64,000 bases of DNA from Blastobasis lacticolella (GCA_905147135.1 LR990044.1:20343622-20407621); one strand, 5' to 3'; numbered from the stretch's first letter, positions 43,245 to 55,305 are shown. A program made the numbers and translations. Notes: generated by a model from the sequence alone, not told the origin.

Positions 43245-43693
43245 TTTATGCGTAGGGTTGCCAACCCTACTATAATAATATAATATCCTACTATATTAGG
43301 AGTCAACCTACTATAAATTAAAAATTAAAATATAGTAGGCGAAACTACTATAAACTACTATAGCACAACATTACCACTTACCGCAAAACGGAACGCGTCC
43401 ATAAGATCCTCAAAAGAAAAAATTTCCTGATGCAAATCGAATATTTTAGAACGATCTTGAGTCTTGACATTTGTATGACATGAAGTTAAACTCAAGTCAA
43501 ATAAAACAAAACAGCTATTAAGCTCAATATAGCAGAAAATATACATTTAAGAAATAATATACAAGTAGGTACGTACATTTTATTTAAAAAACCTACTATA
43601 TATATTTTGATTAAGTCCCTACTTACTATATTTTTATGGCTTCTAAACTCGAAAATACTATATTTGTTCGTTGTTGGCAACCCTATTCATGCG
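43245..43693. mobile_element. hAT-like non-autonomous element with 8-bp target duplication
   Basis: The element (43253-43685, 433 bp) has terminal inverted repeats tagggttgccaac and gttggcaaccct. It is flanked by tttatgcg (43245-43252) and ttcatgcg (43686-43693), an 8-bp duplication with one mismatch. The 8-bp duplication and tagggttgcca tips are typical of the hAT superfamily. The interior is AT-rich with actatat motifs and no transposase. It split an RTE LINE relic. Confidence 0.78.
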
Positions 43694-43905
43694 GGACCTC
43701 CTTCCCGATACTGTCAGGTTTAGGTACATGTTTCCCACGTATGCCTGGGGCTTACGCAGCACGTGACCAAACCGGCGCAGGCACGCCTCATCTATTTCAT
43801 CCGCGACATCTCTCACGCGTAGGCCGCCACGGATGTACTCGTTACGCGCTCGGTCGAGTCGTGTAACGCCGCAAAACCACCGCAGCATTCTCATGTCACG
43901 ACAGC
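43694..43905 (-). repeat. RTE-like LINE relic, continuation
   Basis: A minus frame reads MRMLRWFCGVTRLDRARNEY and CLRRFGHVLRKPQAYVGNMY, homologous to 55455-55880. Confidence 0.8.
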
Positions 43906-44289
43906 ATTAATTTTTTTTTTTTTATAATTGAAATTTAAAAAATTACAACCAATTAATTTTATAGTCAAATTGTGAACGATAAAGATCGATTACCAGTCAT
44001 TAATCTATTTCACTGATCGTGATATAAGTCCTTATTCTAAATTGTTATTTGGATTGCTAACGACGGATTAACTAATGACATAACCGTGCCCGACTAATTA
44101 TTATTTCAGAGTTGGATAATGAAGTTATTATAAAGTCTAATTGGGTGGCGAGTTATGCCGTCTTGCTTTTTCAGGCTTGACTATGCGCTTGCATTAGTTA
44201 AGGAATGCTTTCCACCAGATCACAGAAATCTAAATAAATGGCTATTTTGATTTCTGTATATCAGACGGTTTATAAGTATTTGGTACATC

Positions 44290-44600
44290 ACTAGATTAAT
44301 AGGTAGGGAGGTGGAGAGGTAGTGAGGTAGGGAGGCTAGAAGCGCAGTGCGGTGTGGAAGACGTGGGGGAGGCCTACGTTCAGCATTGGACGTCCTGCGG
44401 CTGAAATGATATAAAAGAATCTGGGCGTTAAAGTCCTGGTTATGATCTCACACACGAAGGCCCGGGGTCCGCCTTGACCATGATCCAGGATTTGGCAAAT
44501 CAGATTATTACACTGAAACGACTGCCATCTGCGCTTCGTGACCCTGCTACCAAGGGAACCTGACCAGATAGGATCATGGTTACACATTCAGTCGCCGGTG
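44290..44600 (-). repeat. LINE tail and SINE-A copy
   Basis: 44320-44415 is a LINE tail (gggggaggcctacgttcagc). 44425-44600 is an inverted SINE-A body ending at acacattcagtcgcc. Confidence 0.72.
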
Positions 44601-45720
44601 GTACTCATCGGCGAACTCCTCAGACTTGACGGAGTCCTATAACTAGTAAAGGTGTTACATAAGATATTCTTTTAATAAATTATAATATACCTATAGATTG
44701 ACCACACAACTGACACATCGTCGAATCTTAAGGTGCGCCAGCGGTTCTTTCTATGTGCGCACCTTTACAAGTTGTCTTTCAGTCTCTTCTGTACTCACAC
44801 TCTCCTTTCTGGAGCATGGCTACTACCACACAGCGTTCTATGGATAGACTTCTTCACGCAAATGCGATGAATAAAAAGTGTTCCGAATACGACGTCATCA
44901 TAGTATTTTCAGATATAGGTGACGCATCGATCGACGTTGTGTTTCCGAGTCATTAGAGTCCACACTCATGTCCGGTTCCGACATATATTTTTCGTAAATA
45001 ACCTCTCGTTCATCCGCTCTACATGACCAGCTTTCCTTTCTCCAACCAATTCAGCACCCATAAAATCCTTTTCACCCCATTCTAGATAACATTCCATACC
45101 TACAGACATCGTAACAATTATCACAGAGCCGCTTAATTGGTAGCCCAGCTTCCATAACCAGGTCAGTTGCGCTGAGATGAGTAACGACTTCCTGATAACC
45201 TGATGTGAAATAGTAAAACTACAGAGGCAGCATCCGCTTTCTCAGAAGCACGTGTGAATCGATTACTACACTGCCTACTTAGAATGCCCATTCGCGGAAT
45301 CATATATGCCCGTGAACGGTGACCATCTACATTTTATCGAGTTGTTTTATGTAACCTCGCGGTTGTAGGACAGATTTGAGTAACTTCTGTTAGTTATGAG
45401 GACGTGTGAATGCTCTGATAAATACTTGTAAATAAATACACAGAAGACAAGCCATGTTGTTCTGGCGTAAGATCGTCGCTAGCAATTCCTGCTCACCATT
45501 CCGACTTCCTATCCTATTCTTTCATTGTTAATGCAGCAAGACTGTGGAATTGTCTTATGTAGGTATTGACAATACAATGTCCCATTTTTGTGTGTTACTA
45601 TGTATATTAAAGTTTTATGTATAGCAATAATTATAAAGAAATCATTAAAACAAAACAGAAAAATAACCTTTTTACCGCGTACGTACATAATGCTAAATGA
45701 GCTCCGGAAGTCTTTCATTA
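44601..45720. other. Intergenic sequence, nothing recognised
   Basis: No supportable gene was found. Short ORFs on both strands only. Confidence 0.45.
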
Positions 45721-45846
45721 GCACGATCATGGTCGCACGATTTCATGGTCTTGCGACGGGCGGTCTTGATGTCTCCTCCTATTGGTCGGGCGGCGACCGT
45801 CATACGACCATGGTCGCACGATCGTTGCCAATTAGGACAGCGTCTA
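45721..45846. mobile_element. MITE family 2, copy 2
   Basis: Reverse-related ends carry gcacgatcatggtcgcacga and gcacgatcgttgccaattag. The tip gaggacagcg matches the family tip at 53615. Confidence 0.65.
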
Positions 45847-47180
45847 ACATGGATTTTTTAAAAAGCATGTCTACCTACCATTTGAGGTACCGGCACTGCA
45901 TCCGCTGCCCTAAATTATAGAATTTCCTCTAAGGTTATATTTTGTGTATATTCTATCAGGTGGACCGTTCGTCCGCCTCCGTTGGCAATAAAAAATAAAT
46001 ATAAAAAGTCGCACAGTGCACGCGAATGTACCTACAGGGTTCCAAATGATATGATTCCAGATGACAATGATCCCCCTCCTTTTTGACGATTGAAAGAGAT
46101 ATTTAATGTCCTAATCAAAAAAGAAATTTTGAATTTTGATAATGCATGAGTGGTGATCGATACAAGTTTATTTTGTGAATGACACCGTTGGTGTTGAGGT
46201 ACACCAGGTAGGACATCCGTGGACCGGAAAATGGGCAGCAGAAAATCAAAGTTATTCAATTTAAGATTTCACAAACACTTATGAAGAATAAGAATGAAGG
46301 CTGGGCACTGTAGCATCATCGAGTTTCTATGGCCAGTAGGCAAGGCCATATAAAAAAATAGACGCTACCACAAAGATTTTGTTCTTTATCCTGGCACAAG
46401 CGTTGCCGGCCACTTGTTTGAATATTTTCGTCACTGCTATCTAAAATCCGCCTGGCAAACCCGTCTGCTAATGTGCAGGAGGCTCATTTCCAACAGTGGA
46501 CTGTAGTGGGCTGTTGTTGATGATTATCTAATATGGCCATAATTACAATTTTTCCAAACGAGCTACCATTATGCAACAAGCAATTAATACGCGTCTTGTC
46601 TGAAAACTGGGTTCTAATATAATTGAGATTTGAGATTGAACCAACTATAATTGTATAATAATGACCAGTTATTAAATAAAACTTTAGAAGAGTACTACAT
46701 AATGACGTGTAAACTTAACAAGAAAAAAGTAGCGCAACCAATTACTTGGTTACTTACATTTTAAAAGCTCTTATTCAATTATGTGCATTCTATAAGCTAG
46801 ATGAATTCTGGCAGTATAAAATTAGTGACATGTATTCAAGTTAAAATTGACATGAGATTGAGATACTTATGAAATTATTAATAATAATAATAATTCATAA
46901 TTTGAAATTGTTGACATTTAAATACGCCATAATTTTAGAATACCTAGATACTAGGTAGCATGTTTATCTTTTTAATTATAATTTTGATTTGTAATTTATT
47001 TATTGTAAATAAATTACAAAGAAATTAAGAAATGGACATGCTGTTCGAACTATTACTTTGTATAAGAGCATACCTGTAAACACACAGTACAACAATAAAT
47101 AATTTCTGATTACTGATTTCTGTGGTTATTAAATTGGCTGGTTACGAATCTATTTGTGCCGAGAATGTAACTTATAGGGT
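45847..47180. other. Intergenic sequence with a LINE scrap
   Basis: tggactgtagtgggctgttg near 46496 is a LINE tail scrap. Otherwise this is AT-rich filler without a gene. Confidence 0.45.
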
Positions 47181-47184
47181 CATC

Positions 47185-47570
47185 GTCACAGCTCATAACA
47201 GTCCACTGCAGGACTAGGGGCCTCTCCTACCAAAGGGGAGACTATAATCTCCACGCTATTATGGAGCAAATAATAATCATCTTGGCGTTAATGTTCCGGC
47301 TGTGCTCTCGCGCAGGAGGGCCCGGAGTCCGCCTTAACCATGATCCAGGATTTGGCGGATTAGATAATAACAGTGAACCCTGCTACTTGATCTACTAATG
47401 ACTAAACGACTAAGTCGCCTGAATATGCAGGTTTCATCACGATATGTTCCCTTGCCGCAAGAGCATCGGTTAGCATTCAACTAAAATACATAACTCAGAA
47501 AAGAGTCGTTGGTACATGGCCGCAGTATGATTCGAACCCAGTACTTCTCGCTTACGAGTCGAAATTATTA
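47185..47570 (-). repeat. LINE scrap followed by near-full SINE-A copy, inverted
   Basis: 47185-47260 repeats the acagtccactgcaggactag block. 47268-47570 is inverted SINE-A, from catcttggcgttaatgttcc to the reversed B box and cttacgagtcg. Confidence 0.8.
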
Positions 47571-48450
47571 TGTGCAAATGGCACTTATTTAACATAAATT
47601 ATGTGATTTGAATTAGATTGCTCGCTGCATTTTTAAGCTACCTTCTTATTAAGCGGCTCTTTTAATTAGTACTTAAGATGTTATTTTGGGCAGAAGTAGA
47701 TGGCTATCTTAAAAATATATAGTTATTAGAGCGGATTATGAAGTAGGAAAGGAAGTTTTTAAGTATCTCTATGAGTAGAACCTTCCACCGGTAACGACAC
47801 ATTAAGTACCATCCCAGAACTCAATTTAGAGAACGAAAGCACAAAATAAACACCAGCCCTCCCCAAGCAGAGGGTCCACTGGAAGCAAAGCGCAATTTTT
47901 TATTAAAGCGGATTTTATATGTAGGACACCGCAGCGTCACCACTCAGTTGCCGCGCCGCTACCGCACAGCGTCGTGTAGAACGGCTTTTAGGCGCTTAGG
48001 CCTATAGCCGGATAGTACACTTGTTTGCCACCTTAGTGGTACAAAACTGGACTACTTCTTTCGTAAAACTCGCACTACGGTGTTACATCCAAACAGTACA
48101 ACGTAACGCATCAGAACGATCATTACGCGTACGCAGCGTGTACATCACACGTGGGCAAATGCGATCAATGTCAGACAGACCGACAAAACAATGCCTTATG
48201 CAATGATACTTATTATACGCGGTTGATAGACATCTGGACATTTTGTAGGGGAGCAATGCGCCGTACTAAGTGATAGTGATGGGTAAATGGTATGATTGTG
48301 GGTTCGGTCAATCTATGTAGTTCAGTGATTTGTTATATTGATAACAGGGATTGACCCTAAGGTCATTGGGTATAATAATAATAGCGGCTGGCCATTGACA
48401 CATTGGCGAAATTACAATGTAGGTAAAGTGCCTTTCAATTGAAAATACCA
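47571..48450. other. Intergenic sequence with LINE scraps
   Basis: tacacttgtttgccacctta near 48016 is a LINE scrap related to 19370. No gene is seen. Confidence 0.4.
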
Positions 48451-48640
48451 AATGTACCAAGTTTATCAGATGGTAGGACTCTGCCAAGCCTGAGGAGTCC
48501 GCCTGGGTGAGTACCACCGTCTTAACTATTTCTGCCGTTTGAAGGAAAAGGCCCGTGTGCCTCTCTAGGCAATTAAAAAAGGTAGCCAGCGCAATAGAGG
48601 CATTAGTCATTTCATCTTAGTCCTCAAGCCGCTACGGCGG
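48450..48640 (+). repeat. Retroposon D copy
   Basis: It carries caccgtcttaactatttctg and ggtagccagcgcaatagagg, like 9440-9560. Confidence 0.65.
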
Positions 48641-48839
48641 TTCCTTCACTGTACACTCTGCGCGTTTATGGAACTCTATACCTCCTAACATCCGTGCTAG
48701 TCTTTCACTGATTACATTTAAAAGGAATTTAAAAGAGCATTATCTCTCTCACTAATATACAGTTATAGTACGTATATATTTAATGTATTCATTATTAATT
48801 ATAGTAATTATCTAGTTTACTTGTGTGCACTTCCTATGC

Positions 48840-49115
48840 CTAAATGCTGACTTACGGCTTCTTTGACTCCAAGGTTTGCTGGTAGAAAACTCAACTTTTG
48901 AGTTAAGCTCGCCTTTGTACTTAAGTTACCTTCTGCTAAATTGTATTTATTATTTTTGTGTACAATAAAGAATAAAGATTATGAGACAACGCATCTGCGG
49001 TTCTGCATTTTTATTTTTGGCAACCTAATGTTATGTTATGGGTCATGTTATGGGCGATAGTTACCCCTTACCATCAGGTGGTTGTCTGTTCGTTTGACAC
49101 AGCGTAGAATAAAGA
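48840..49115 (+). repeat. LINE 3' tail followed by retroposon D end
   Basis: 48860-48985 ends gtacaataaagaataaagat, a LINE tail. 48990-49115 carries acgcatctgcggttctgcat and cgatagttaccccttaccat, then an A-rich end. Confidence 0.65.
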
Positions 49116-49690
49116 ATAAAAAGTAGAGCACGTTATCGATAAGTATTATCGACAGATGAAGAAAGAATATTTAGTCTTTCTTTCAGTCAATTTGTTTAGA
49201 TACCTATCTGTGGATACTTATCGACGATTCTATCGAAACCTATTATATATTGCCTTCATCAACATTCAAACTGAGCCTAAATGTTACAATCAAGAGGTTT
49301 GTTACATAATATCTAGGCCAGAACTAAAAAGACCAAATGTTCCAAATGGAACCGACCACAAATACGCACCAATCCCTATCACATCACTAATATTCCTCAA
49401 TGTAAGACAATGTAGCTCCTACATAGTCTCTTCGATCGAAAGAACACAATAAAAATACATAATAAAACGAAAATAACACACACCGAGGCATACTTTCACA
49501 TTTGTTCTTCGCTTCTGGTTGGAATGGAATTTTTTAACTTTTTAACAAAATAAACAAAGTGCGAAATTAGAATTATACAGCTCTTATGTATAGGCATTAG
49601 ATAATAGTTTTTGGTAGTCCACTTATAATAGGTTTTCTTTAAGCAATATGACTCTTTTTATGTGTTTTTTCCTCTCTATATAGAGAGAGT
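49116..49690. other. Intergenic sequence with an unsupported 98-codon frame
   Basis: An AT-rich + frame at 49156-49452 has no domain, splice signal or coding bias that I can support. Its start lies in an inverted pair of tatcgataagta/tacttatcgac motifs. Confidence 0.4.
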
Positions 49691-49895
49691 AAATTCATCT
49701 TTGCGGTAATATCCCGGCTGTGCCCTAGCACGAGGGCCCGGGGTCCGCCTTGACCATGATCTAGGATTTGGCAGATCAGATAATTACAGCAAAGTAATCT
49801 GATCTCCGTGACCCTGTTACCAGGGGAACCTGACCAGATTGGATCATGGTTATACATTCAGTCGCCTGAGTGTGCAGATTTCATTACGATGTTTT
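49690..49895 (-). repeat. SINE-A partial copy, inverted
   Basis: gcggtaatatcccggctgtg through ggatttggcagatcagataa to acattcagtcgcctgagtgt. Confidence 0.8.
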
Positions 49896-50654
49896 CGTAA
49901 ATGAGAATTAGGAAGTCTAAAGGCACAATCCCATATTTTATTTTATGTTCGCACGTTCTTCCGTGAAATTACAATTTTAACCTTTGCTGTATACATTAAA
50001 GTTTTCTCTTTGCTAGTTAGTCGTAAGTTCAGGTGAAATAAGCGATGTAACTTATCTAGGAGCATAAGACCTGGCTTTTGCTGAAATATATTCCGGTCAC
50101 AGTGCATTCGTTGCACTGCACTTCACAATACTTTGTTATTGAGAGCATGCTAGCCACTGCCAGGACTACAAAGTAACCGATTGAATGAAAGCGAATGTGT
50201 CTTGCGAATTCTATGCACACTTACTTTATAGTCGATTTAGTGGATGGACGCTGAAAGTATTTTCAATTCCGTGTATCTATTAAAAGATTCTAGGTATCCG
50301 ATTATATCTATCTATAACGGTACGGCTAGAGCATCATTCGCTTTTTTTTCACAGGCTTCGCCCCACCTATTCCCACCGCTACAACTCCTGTGCCAGGATC
50401 TACAGTGTCGACCATCCACATGTCCTGAGTTTTGAAACTCAGGCGCGCGAGTTTTGAAACCGAGGACAAGCTAAGGCTGTTTTGAACCAGCAACAAATTT
50501 AATTAACAAGTAACAGGATGGAGTAGGAAATATAGTGTCCCGACCGCCTCCCTCAAAAACGGAGACAACGTAAAACAAAACAGGGCCAGTGAATGCCAGA
50601 AATCAGGAGAAACGCATCACGGAACACTAGATAATTAATTTTTAATGCATTCGC
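49896..50654. other. Intergenic sequence
   Basis: No supported gene. A strong splice-acceptor-like tract (gcttttttttcacag, ending 50354) precedes a short open stretch but has no partner. Confidence 0.4.
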
Positions 50655-50870
50655 TTGGTATATTCTGAACGTGAAGAGGGCAAGCTGAAACGTGGCGGAC
50701 AACTCCTCAGATATAAAGATGTTCTGAAGCATCACATGAAAAGGTGTAACATTGAGCCCTCTCTGTGGTGGATTTGGCATCACAAATGTTTGAATAGCGC
50801 GGGCATGTGCAGAGGAAAGTACGCGAATTTGAGGAGCAGAGCCAAGCTGATTTCGTCACTAAACGCGATC
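50655..50870 (+). repeat. LINE C-terminal relic
   Basis: The + frame [20 protein letters not shown], then [11 protein letters not shown], is the conserved tail of a LINE reverse-transcriptase ORF. Confidence 0.75.
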
Positions 50871-51139
50871 TAATTCGTATGTAGTCAGAGCCGTTATTGT
50901 AATAACTCAAAATTTGTAAAGAAATTATGTAGAACTTATTTGTAAAAGAACCGTTTCAGTCAATTATTGCCTAACTCCGTTTCTAACGACTAGTAATGAC
51001 AGATTGGGGTCAACGCACTTTGAATAAAATGTTCACTGCAGGCACATTTTCAGAAAAAGTGGGATAGCCCCCGATTAAGTTAATTTAAACTCAAATATTT
51101 TAAACTACTGAACCGATTTTAAACAAGGCTATGACACAT

Positions 51140-51265
51140 CTTTTTTTTTTATACCATTAAGGTGGCAAACAAGCTTGCGGCCTGCCTGATGGTTAGCAGT
51201 CACCGCAGCCTATGGACGTTTGCAATACCAGGGGCATCACCCACGCGTAGCCGACCCCGTAAAAA
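51140..51265 (-). repeat. Retroposon E copy with poly-T start
   Basis: It carries gtggcaaacaagcttgcggc and cagcctatggacgtttgcaa. A second copy is at 53290-53395 and scraps are at 19735, 38930 and 48015. Confidence 0.7.
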
Positions 51266-51704
51266 CCTTTTAACCCCTTTCTTGAAGAACTCCATGTTGT
51301 ACTCTCCAGGGAAAAACACATACATCTCGATCAAACTGTCTTTTAAAACCGCATAGGTCCATCCGTTCGGGAGCTACTCTGCCACAGACAGATACACAAG
51401 GCCACAGATACATATATGTGTATCTCGACGTCAAACTTATAACACTCCTCTTTTTTCACACAGATACTTACATTTTAACGAATACAAATGTTTAAAAATA
51501 TTTTTATAAAATATTTAAAAATTATTATAGCATTTGCTGTGATCATTTATAAATTACATAGTTCCACATGAGAGGTTATCACACATTGTCCGCTTTTGTC
51601 AATCTATTTAGCACATAATATACTCTAGCGACATCGCTCGACTTTTTAATTAATATCTATTCTAAATCAATTTGGAAGAAAATAAACCTAACGAACTTTC
51701 CTAA
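51266..51704. other. Intergenic sequence
   Basis: Nothing recognised beyond AT-rich filler. Confidence 0.4.
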
Positions 51705-52025
51705 AAATAATAATCATCTTGCCGTCAATATACCGAGCCCCGGGTCCGCTTTGACCATGATGCTGGATTTCGCATATCAGGTAATTATACCTGACCTCCG
51801 TGACCCTGTTAACAAGGGAACCTGACCAGATTGGATCATGGTTACACATTCAATCGCTTGAATGTGCAGGTTTCATCACGATGTTTTCCCTCCATGAACC
51901 AATGACTTATTTCTGACTTATGTACATTAGTTGAACATAAACCGATGCTTTTACAGTGAGAAAAGCAACAAATTTCAATTCAATGGTTAGCTACACACTC
52001 AGTCGCAGGTTCCATCACGATGTTT
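51705..52025. repeat. Rearranged SINE-A cluster
   Basis: 51712-51890 is an inverted SINE-A body ending gatgttttccct. It switches abruptly to a + oriented piece (atgaaccaatgacttatttc to gatgcttttacagtgag), followed by another inverted scrap (cacactcagtcgcaggttcc). Confidence 0.7.
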
Positions 52026-52364
52026 TCCCTTACTATAGAAACTTTCATAAACTAACCACGAATATCTAAATAGACTTGTATTATAAGCTCTAACTAAATT
52101 TACGATGCACTGTTATGTAAAGTCGGTAATATCGAGGCTGTTGATGAATGGAGTCGTTTGATTTATTAATCTCAAATCTTTAATCTAAATTCTAACTGTG
52201 AATTAAAATTGTAAAATCATTTTACGACTGTCTTCAGAAATAGAATATCATTATACTTACATTCATTTTATTTATTCATGTCCACGCTTTCTTAAAGTAT
52301 TTATTATCACTTTATCTGATTTTTATGAATCTACTTAGTGTCTATACTTATTACTTAACCTCCG

Positions 52365-52455
52365 CTTGCACCAAATTCTTAAACACGTTTAAGATAGACG
52401 TCTTTGTTTAAGTCTCAGCTTAAATGCGTTTAAAAATTTGGTGCAAGCCGCCCTA
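52365..52455. mobile_element. MITE of the caccaaattcttaaac family, compact copy
   Basis: The tips gcttgcaccaaattcttaaa and gcgtttaaaaatttggtgca, then agccgccct, form a hairpin-like structure of about 91 bp. Confidence 0.7.
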
Positions 52456-53161
52456 AATGAACTAAATCCGGTCTTTACCAAATACACACTTTCAGTCTGT
52501 TGGTGCTACTATAACGCCGTACCTAAATATTTTTTTCCACTGAATCCAAAGCGGCCAGTTGGTATTTGTCTGATCCATCTCAGAGGTGGCAGCAGTACTC
52601 CACGCAAGATCGGACTTGTGCTTGATATAACTGAAGCAACTGCATTGAAGTGAAGTACCTTAAATAAAGTAAATAAAAATTTCCTAAACCAATTAAAACC
52701 AATATACCAGTTACAAATCAAAATTAATCAAAGTTTCTGTTTACATTCAAGCCGTCTCTATTTCTTAAGCAATACGGTTGAGAATACCAAGTATCTAGCC
52801 GTAAATACTCAGTTTTTCTGTCCATATTCAGTCAAGTATTTATGAGTTGAATTATATCAGTAAACCGCTTCCTTCTGAAGTGTTTACGTGCCAGCAAGAA
52901 ATGGCCATTTTTTGTTGCAATTAACCAGTAAATTATATCATCGATGTTTGTGATCCAATTGTAAGAATGTCTGTTAGAGCATGAGGTTTATTTGTAGCGG
53001 TATACGTTGAGCAGAATGCAAGGTTTCGAAGAATCGGGGGGCTAAGTACTGAGGTGACATTTTTATAAAGGATAGCAGATAGCCCAACGCCTCATACAGT
53101 AGCAGGTAAGCGGTAACTCGCTCGTAACATTTACGACTACTAAAAATATATATCTACCAAA
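52456..53161. other. Intergenic sequence
   Basis: Nothing recognised with confidence. It could include the 5' untranslated region or promoter of the candidate gene that starts at 53162. Confidence 0.4.
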
Positions 53162-54171
53162 ATGCAGAAGGACTATGAGGACTATGTGGACTGTCACCGT
53201 AGACACCGTAGTCCGGAGAGAATAGATTGCGTACTTGTAAGTAGATCCGCAAGCGATTGCCATGCCGCACTGATTTTTAGGGAATGGTATCCCTTTTTTT
53301 TATACCTCTAAAGTGGCAAACAAGCTTGCGGCTTGCCTGATGGTAAGCAGTCACCGCAGCCTATGGACGTTTGCAATACCATCAGGGGCATCACCCCTTT
53401 TTTTCCCCTTTGGGTATACCCATGGCCCGCCATTTTGTTGCTAGAACTAATATTTTACAATACTTAGGGTAGGGGATCCCTACTAGAAGTAGAGTTGGTT
53501 GCTAATCTCTCCGGACGAAGCCTCATATAATTATGATCGAACTTCGCGTTAGGTAAGTTCGTTTAATTATCAATAATACTTGTATTAGGTACTAGCGTTA
53601 CTATGCGTAAGTAAGGCGCTGTCCTAATTGGCAACGGTCGTACGACGGACGTCGCCCGATTAATAGGGGACCTCAAAACCGCCCTTTGCACGACAACGGT
53701 CGTACGACCGTTGCCAAACAGGACAGCGCCTAAGACACTTCTCACTGTGCTCGTTGCTTAGTGAACGCACTGCGTTCACTACGGCTGCATGATTGGTCAA
53801 ATTTGCTCACCACTGCATTCATTTTGACGGATGCATAGTCGCCACTTAAGTTTTGTTAGAGCTAAACGGTCGGGCCCGATGGACATGAACTCGCGCGCGC
53901 ACAGTAGGCGCACATGTTTCTGAACATGCAAGGCCTTCCATTTGGAGCGAGATTCCCTAAGTCTTGCAGTGGTTATTATGGGCTGTGATGTGGTGTTTTG
54001 GCTTTTACATGCGGTAACTGCCATTTAACAGCACAACCCGTGAGAAGAGTCTCGTCCATCTGTCAACAGGCACCACGAGCAGGTGGGGTTGGTTGGGCCC
54101 CTGTAACGGTGGTGTTGGTGGCGATTGCTCTAAGTTGGCGCCGCCAAACTAATAATGAACACTGTCAATGA
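53162..54171 (+). CDS. Candidate two-exon microprotein gene, 58 residues, one membrane segment
   Basis: Exon 1 (53162-53236): ATG in context ccaaaATGc opens 25 codons reading MQKDYEDYVDCHRRHRSPER, then IDCVL, ending at a consensus donor gtaagt in phase 0. Exon 2 (54070-54171): acceptor ctgtcaacag, then 33 codons in phase 0 reading APRAGGVGWAPVTVVLVAIA and LSWRRQTNNEHCQ, then tga. Spliced, this gives a Cys/His-containing N-terminus, a hydrophobic segment of about 15 residues and a basic-then-polar tail, like a small single-pass membrane protein. I do not recognise it. Doubts: no AATAAA close by, more exons may lie between, and the minus strand is also open across exon 2. Confidence 0.35.
53290..53395 (-). 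repeat. Retroposon E copy 2
   Basis: Close to 51140-51265; poly-T, then ctctaaagtggcaaacaagc and cagcctatggacgtttgcaa. It would lie in the intron of the candidate microprotein gene. Confidence 0.7.
53615..53730. mobile_element. MITE family 2, best copy
   Basis: The 116-bp element has long inverted tips: ggcgctgtcctaattggcaa, then cggtcgtacgac, at the left, mirrored at the right by tcgtacgaccgttgcc ending acaggacagcgcc. The flanks share taa. There is no ORF. Confidence 0.78.
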
Positions 54172-54969
54172 AATTACTTTAAGTATCTAAAATATATAAA
54201 GTTTACACGCTAAACAAACAAACTTACCATTAATACCAAGTTATTTGGTAACTTGATCAAATTGCGACCGGCGCGAGCGCATCTTTTCGAGACTTGCGTT
54301 TGGCGCATGCGGCCAGCGCCACCAAAGTCCAGTTAAGCGGTCATGATGAGTGCCCTACACGCTCGTTTTACGCGGCTAGTTGGCCTACAACTAACTAGCT
54401 CGTTGCAGTGCTAAAATTCGATAAGTCTCACTCAAAGTACGAAACGTGTTACTATTTTCCGACGTGTGAACTGTTATTAATGTCACTAAGCGATGTTTCT
54501 CGTAATAATACGAACTAATTATGAATATACCTAAACTGCTAAACATTCAGTTTCCTTGTACCCCCGGTGTGTTGCCTACCATATCTAATTATTAGCTATT
54601 TTCGTACTTAAATAGTATATTTCGTGGATAAATATTGGTTTTACGACCTAAGCAGCTAAGTCGCTATGCACAATATTTTTATAAAAAGCGAGTCCATTGC
54701 TATAGAGGCCTTAATTATTAATTACCATTTCTAGATTTAAAGCGAGAAGCTAATTAGAAATGGGGCTATCGATATAGCCCATCGGCCGTGCTTTAAATGT
54801 ACCTACTTAATTTAATTAAAGGCCATAAACAGAAAGATAGAGAATATTGATAGTGTTGGAAATTGTGTTAATATCGTAGACTAGATGCACACAGTATATT
54901 GCGCTAGATATTTGTGTTGGTTATGGGATATTATGGAGAAACTAGTCTCAATATTTTTGCATAATAATA
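54172..54969. other. Intergenic sequence with a GC-rich patch
   Basis: 54260-54330 is GC-rich (gcgcatgcggccagcgccac). No gene is supported and the remainder is AT-rich. Confidence 0.4.
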
Positions 54970-54977
54970 TTAGGATA

Positions 54978-55305
54978 GAGCCTCGGTGGCCTAATATCTA
55001 GGGGCCAAGTCGTAAGCAAAATGTACCGAGTTCAATTCCCAGTGCCACAATGAACTAATGAACTTTTTCTGAGTTTGTATACTGCTCTGACCGATGCCCT
55101 TACGGTGAGGCAAAACATCGTGATGAAACCTGCACATTCAGGCCAATCTGGTCAGGGTCTATTAACAGGGTAACGGAGGTCAGATGCAGTCACTCAACTG
55201 TAATTGCCTGATCTGTCAGATCCTGGAGCATGGTCAACGCTAACCCTGGATCCTCGTGCGCGAGAGCACAACCGGGGCATTAACGCCAAGATGATGATTT
55301 TTATA
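54978..55305 (+). repeat. SINE-A copy, near full length
   Basis: A diverged head (gcctcggtggcctaatatct; gagttcaattcccagtgcca) is followed by a normal body and the tail gagagcacaaccggggcatt, then aacgccaagatgatgat. Confidence 0.82.

Noticed and set aside
43694..43905. Possible host gene containing MRMLRWFCGVTRLDRARN
   Set aside because: This is the conserved tail of RTE-like reverse-transcriptase ORFs.
49156..49452. 98-codon + ORF
   Set aside because: It is AT-rich with no signal, domain or splice support, and it begins in an inverted repeat.
50355..50435. Exon-like stretch after a strong polypyrimidine tract
   Set aside because: All three frames are open for about 25 codons with no partner exon, so the coding frame cannot be chosen.
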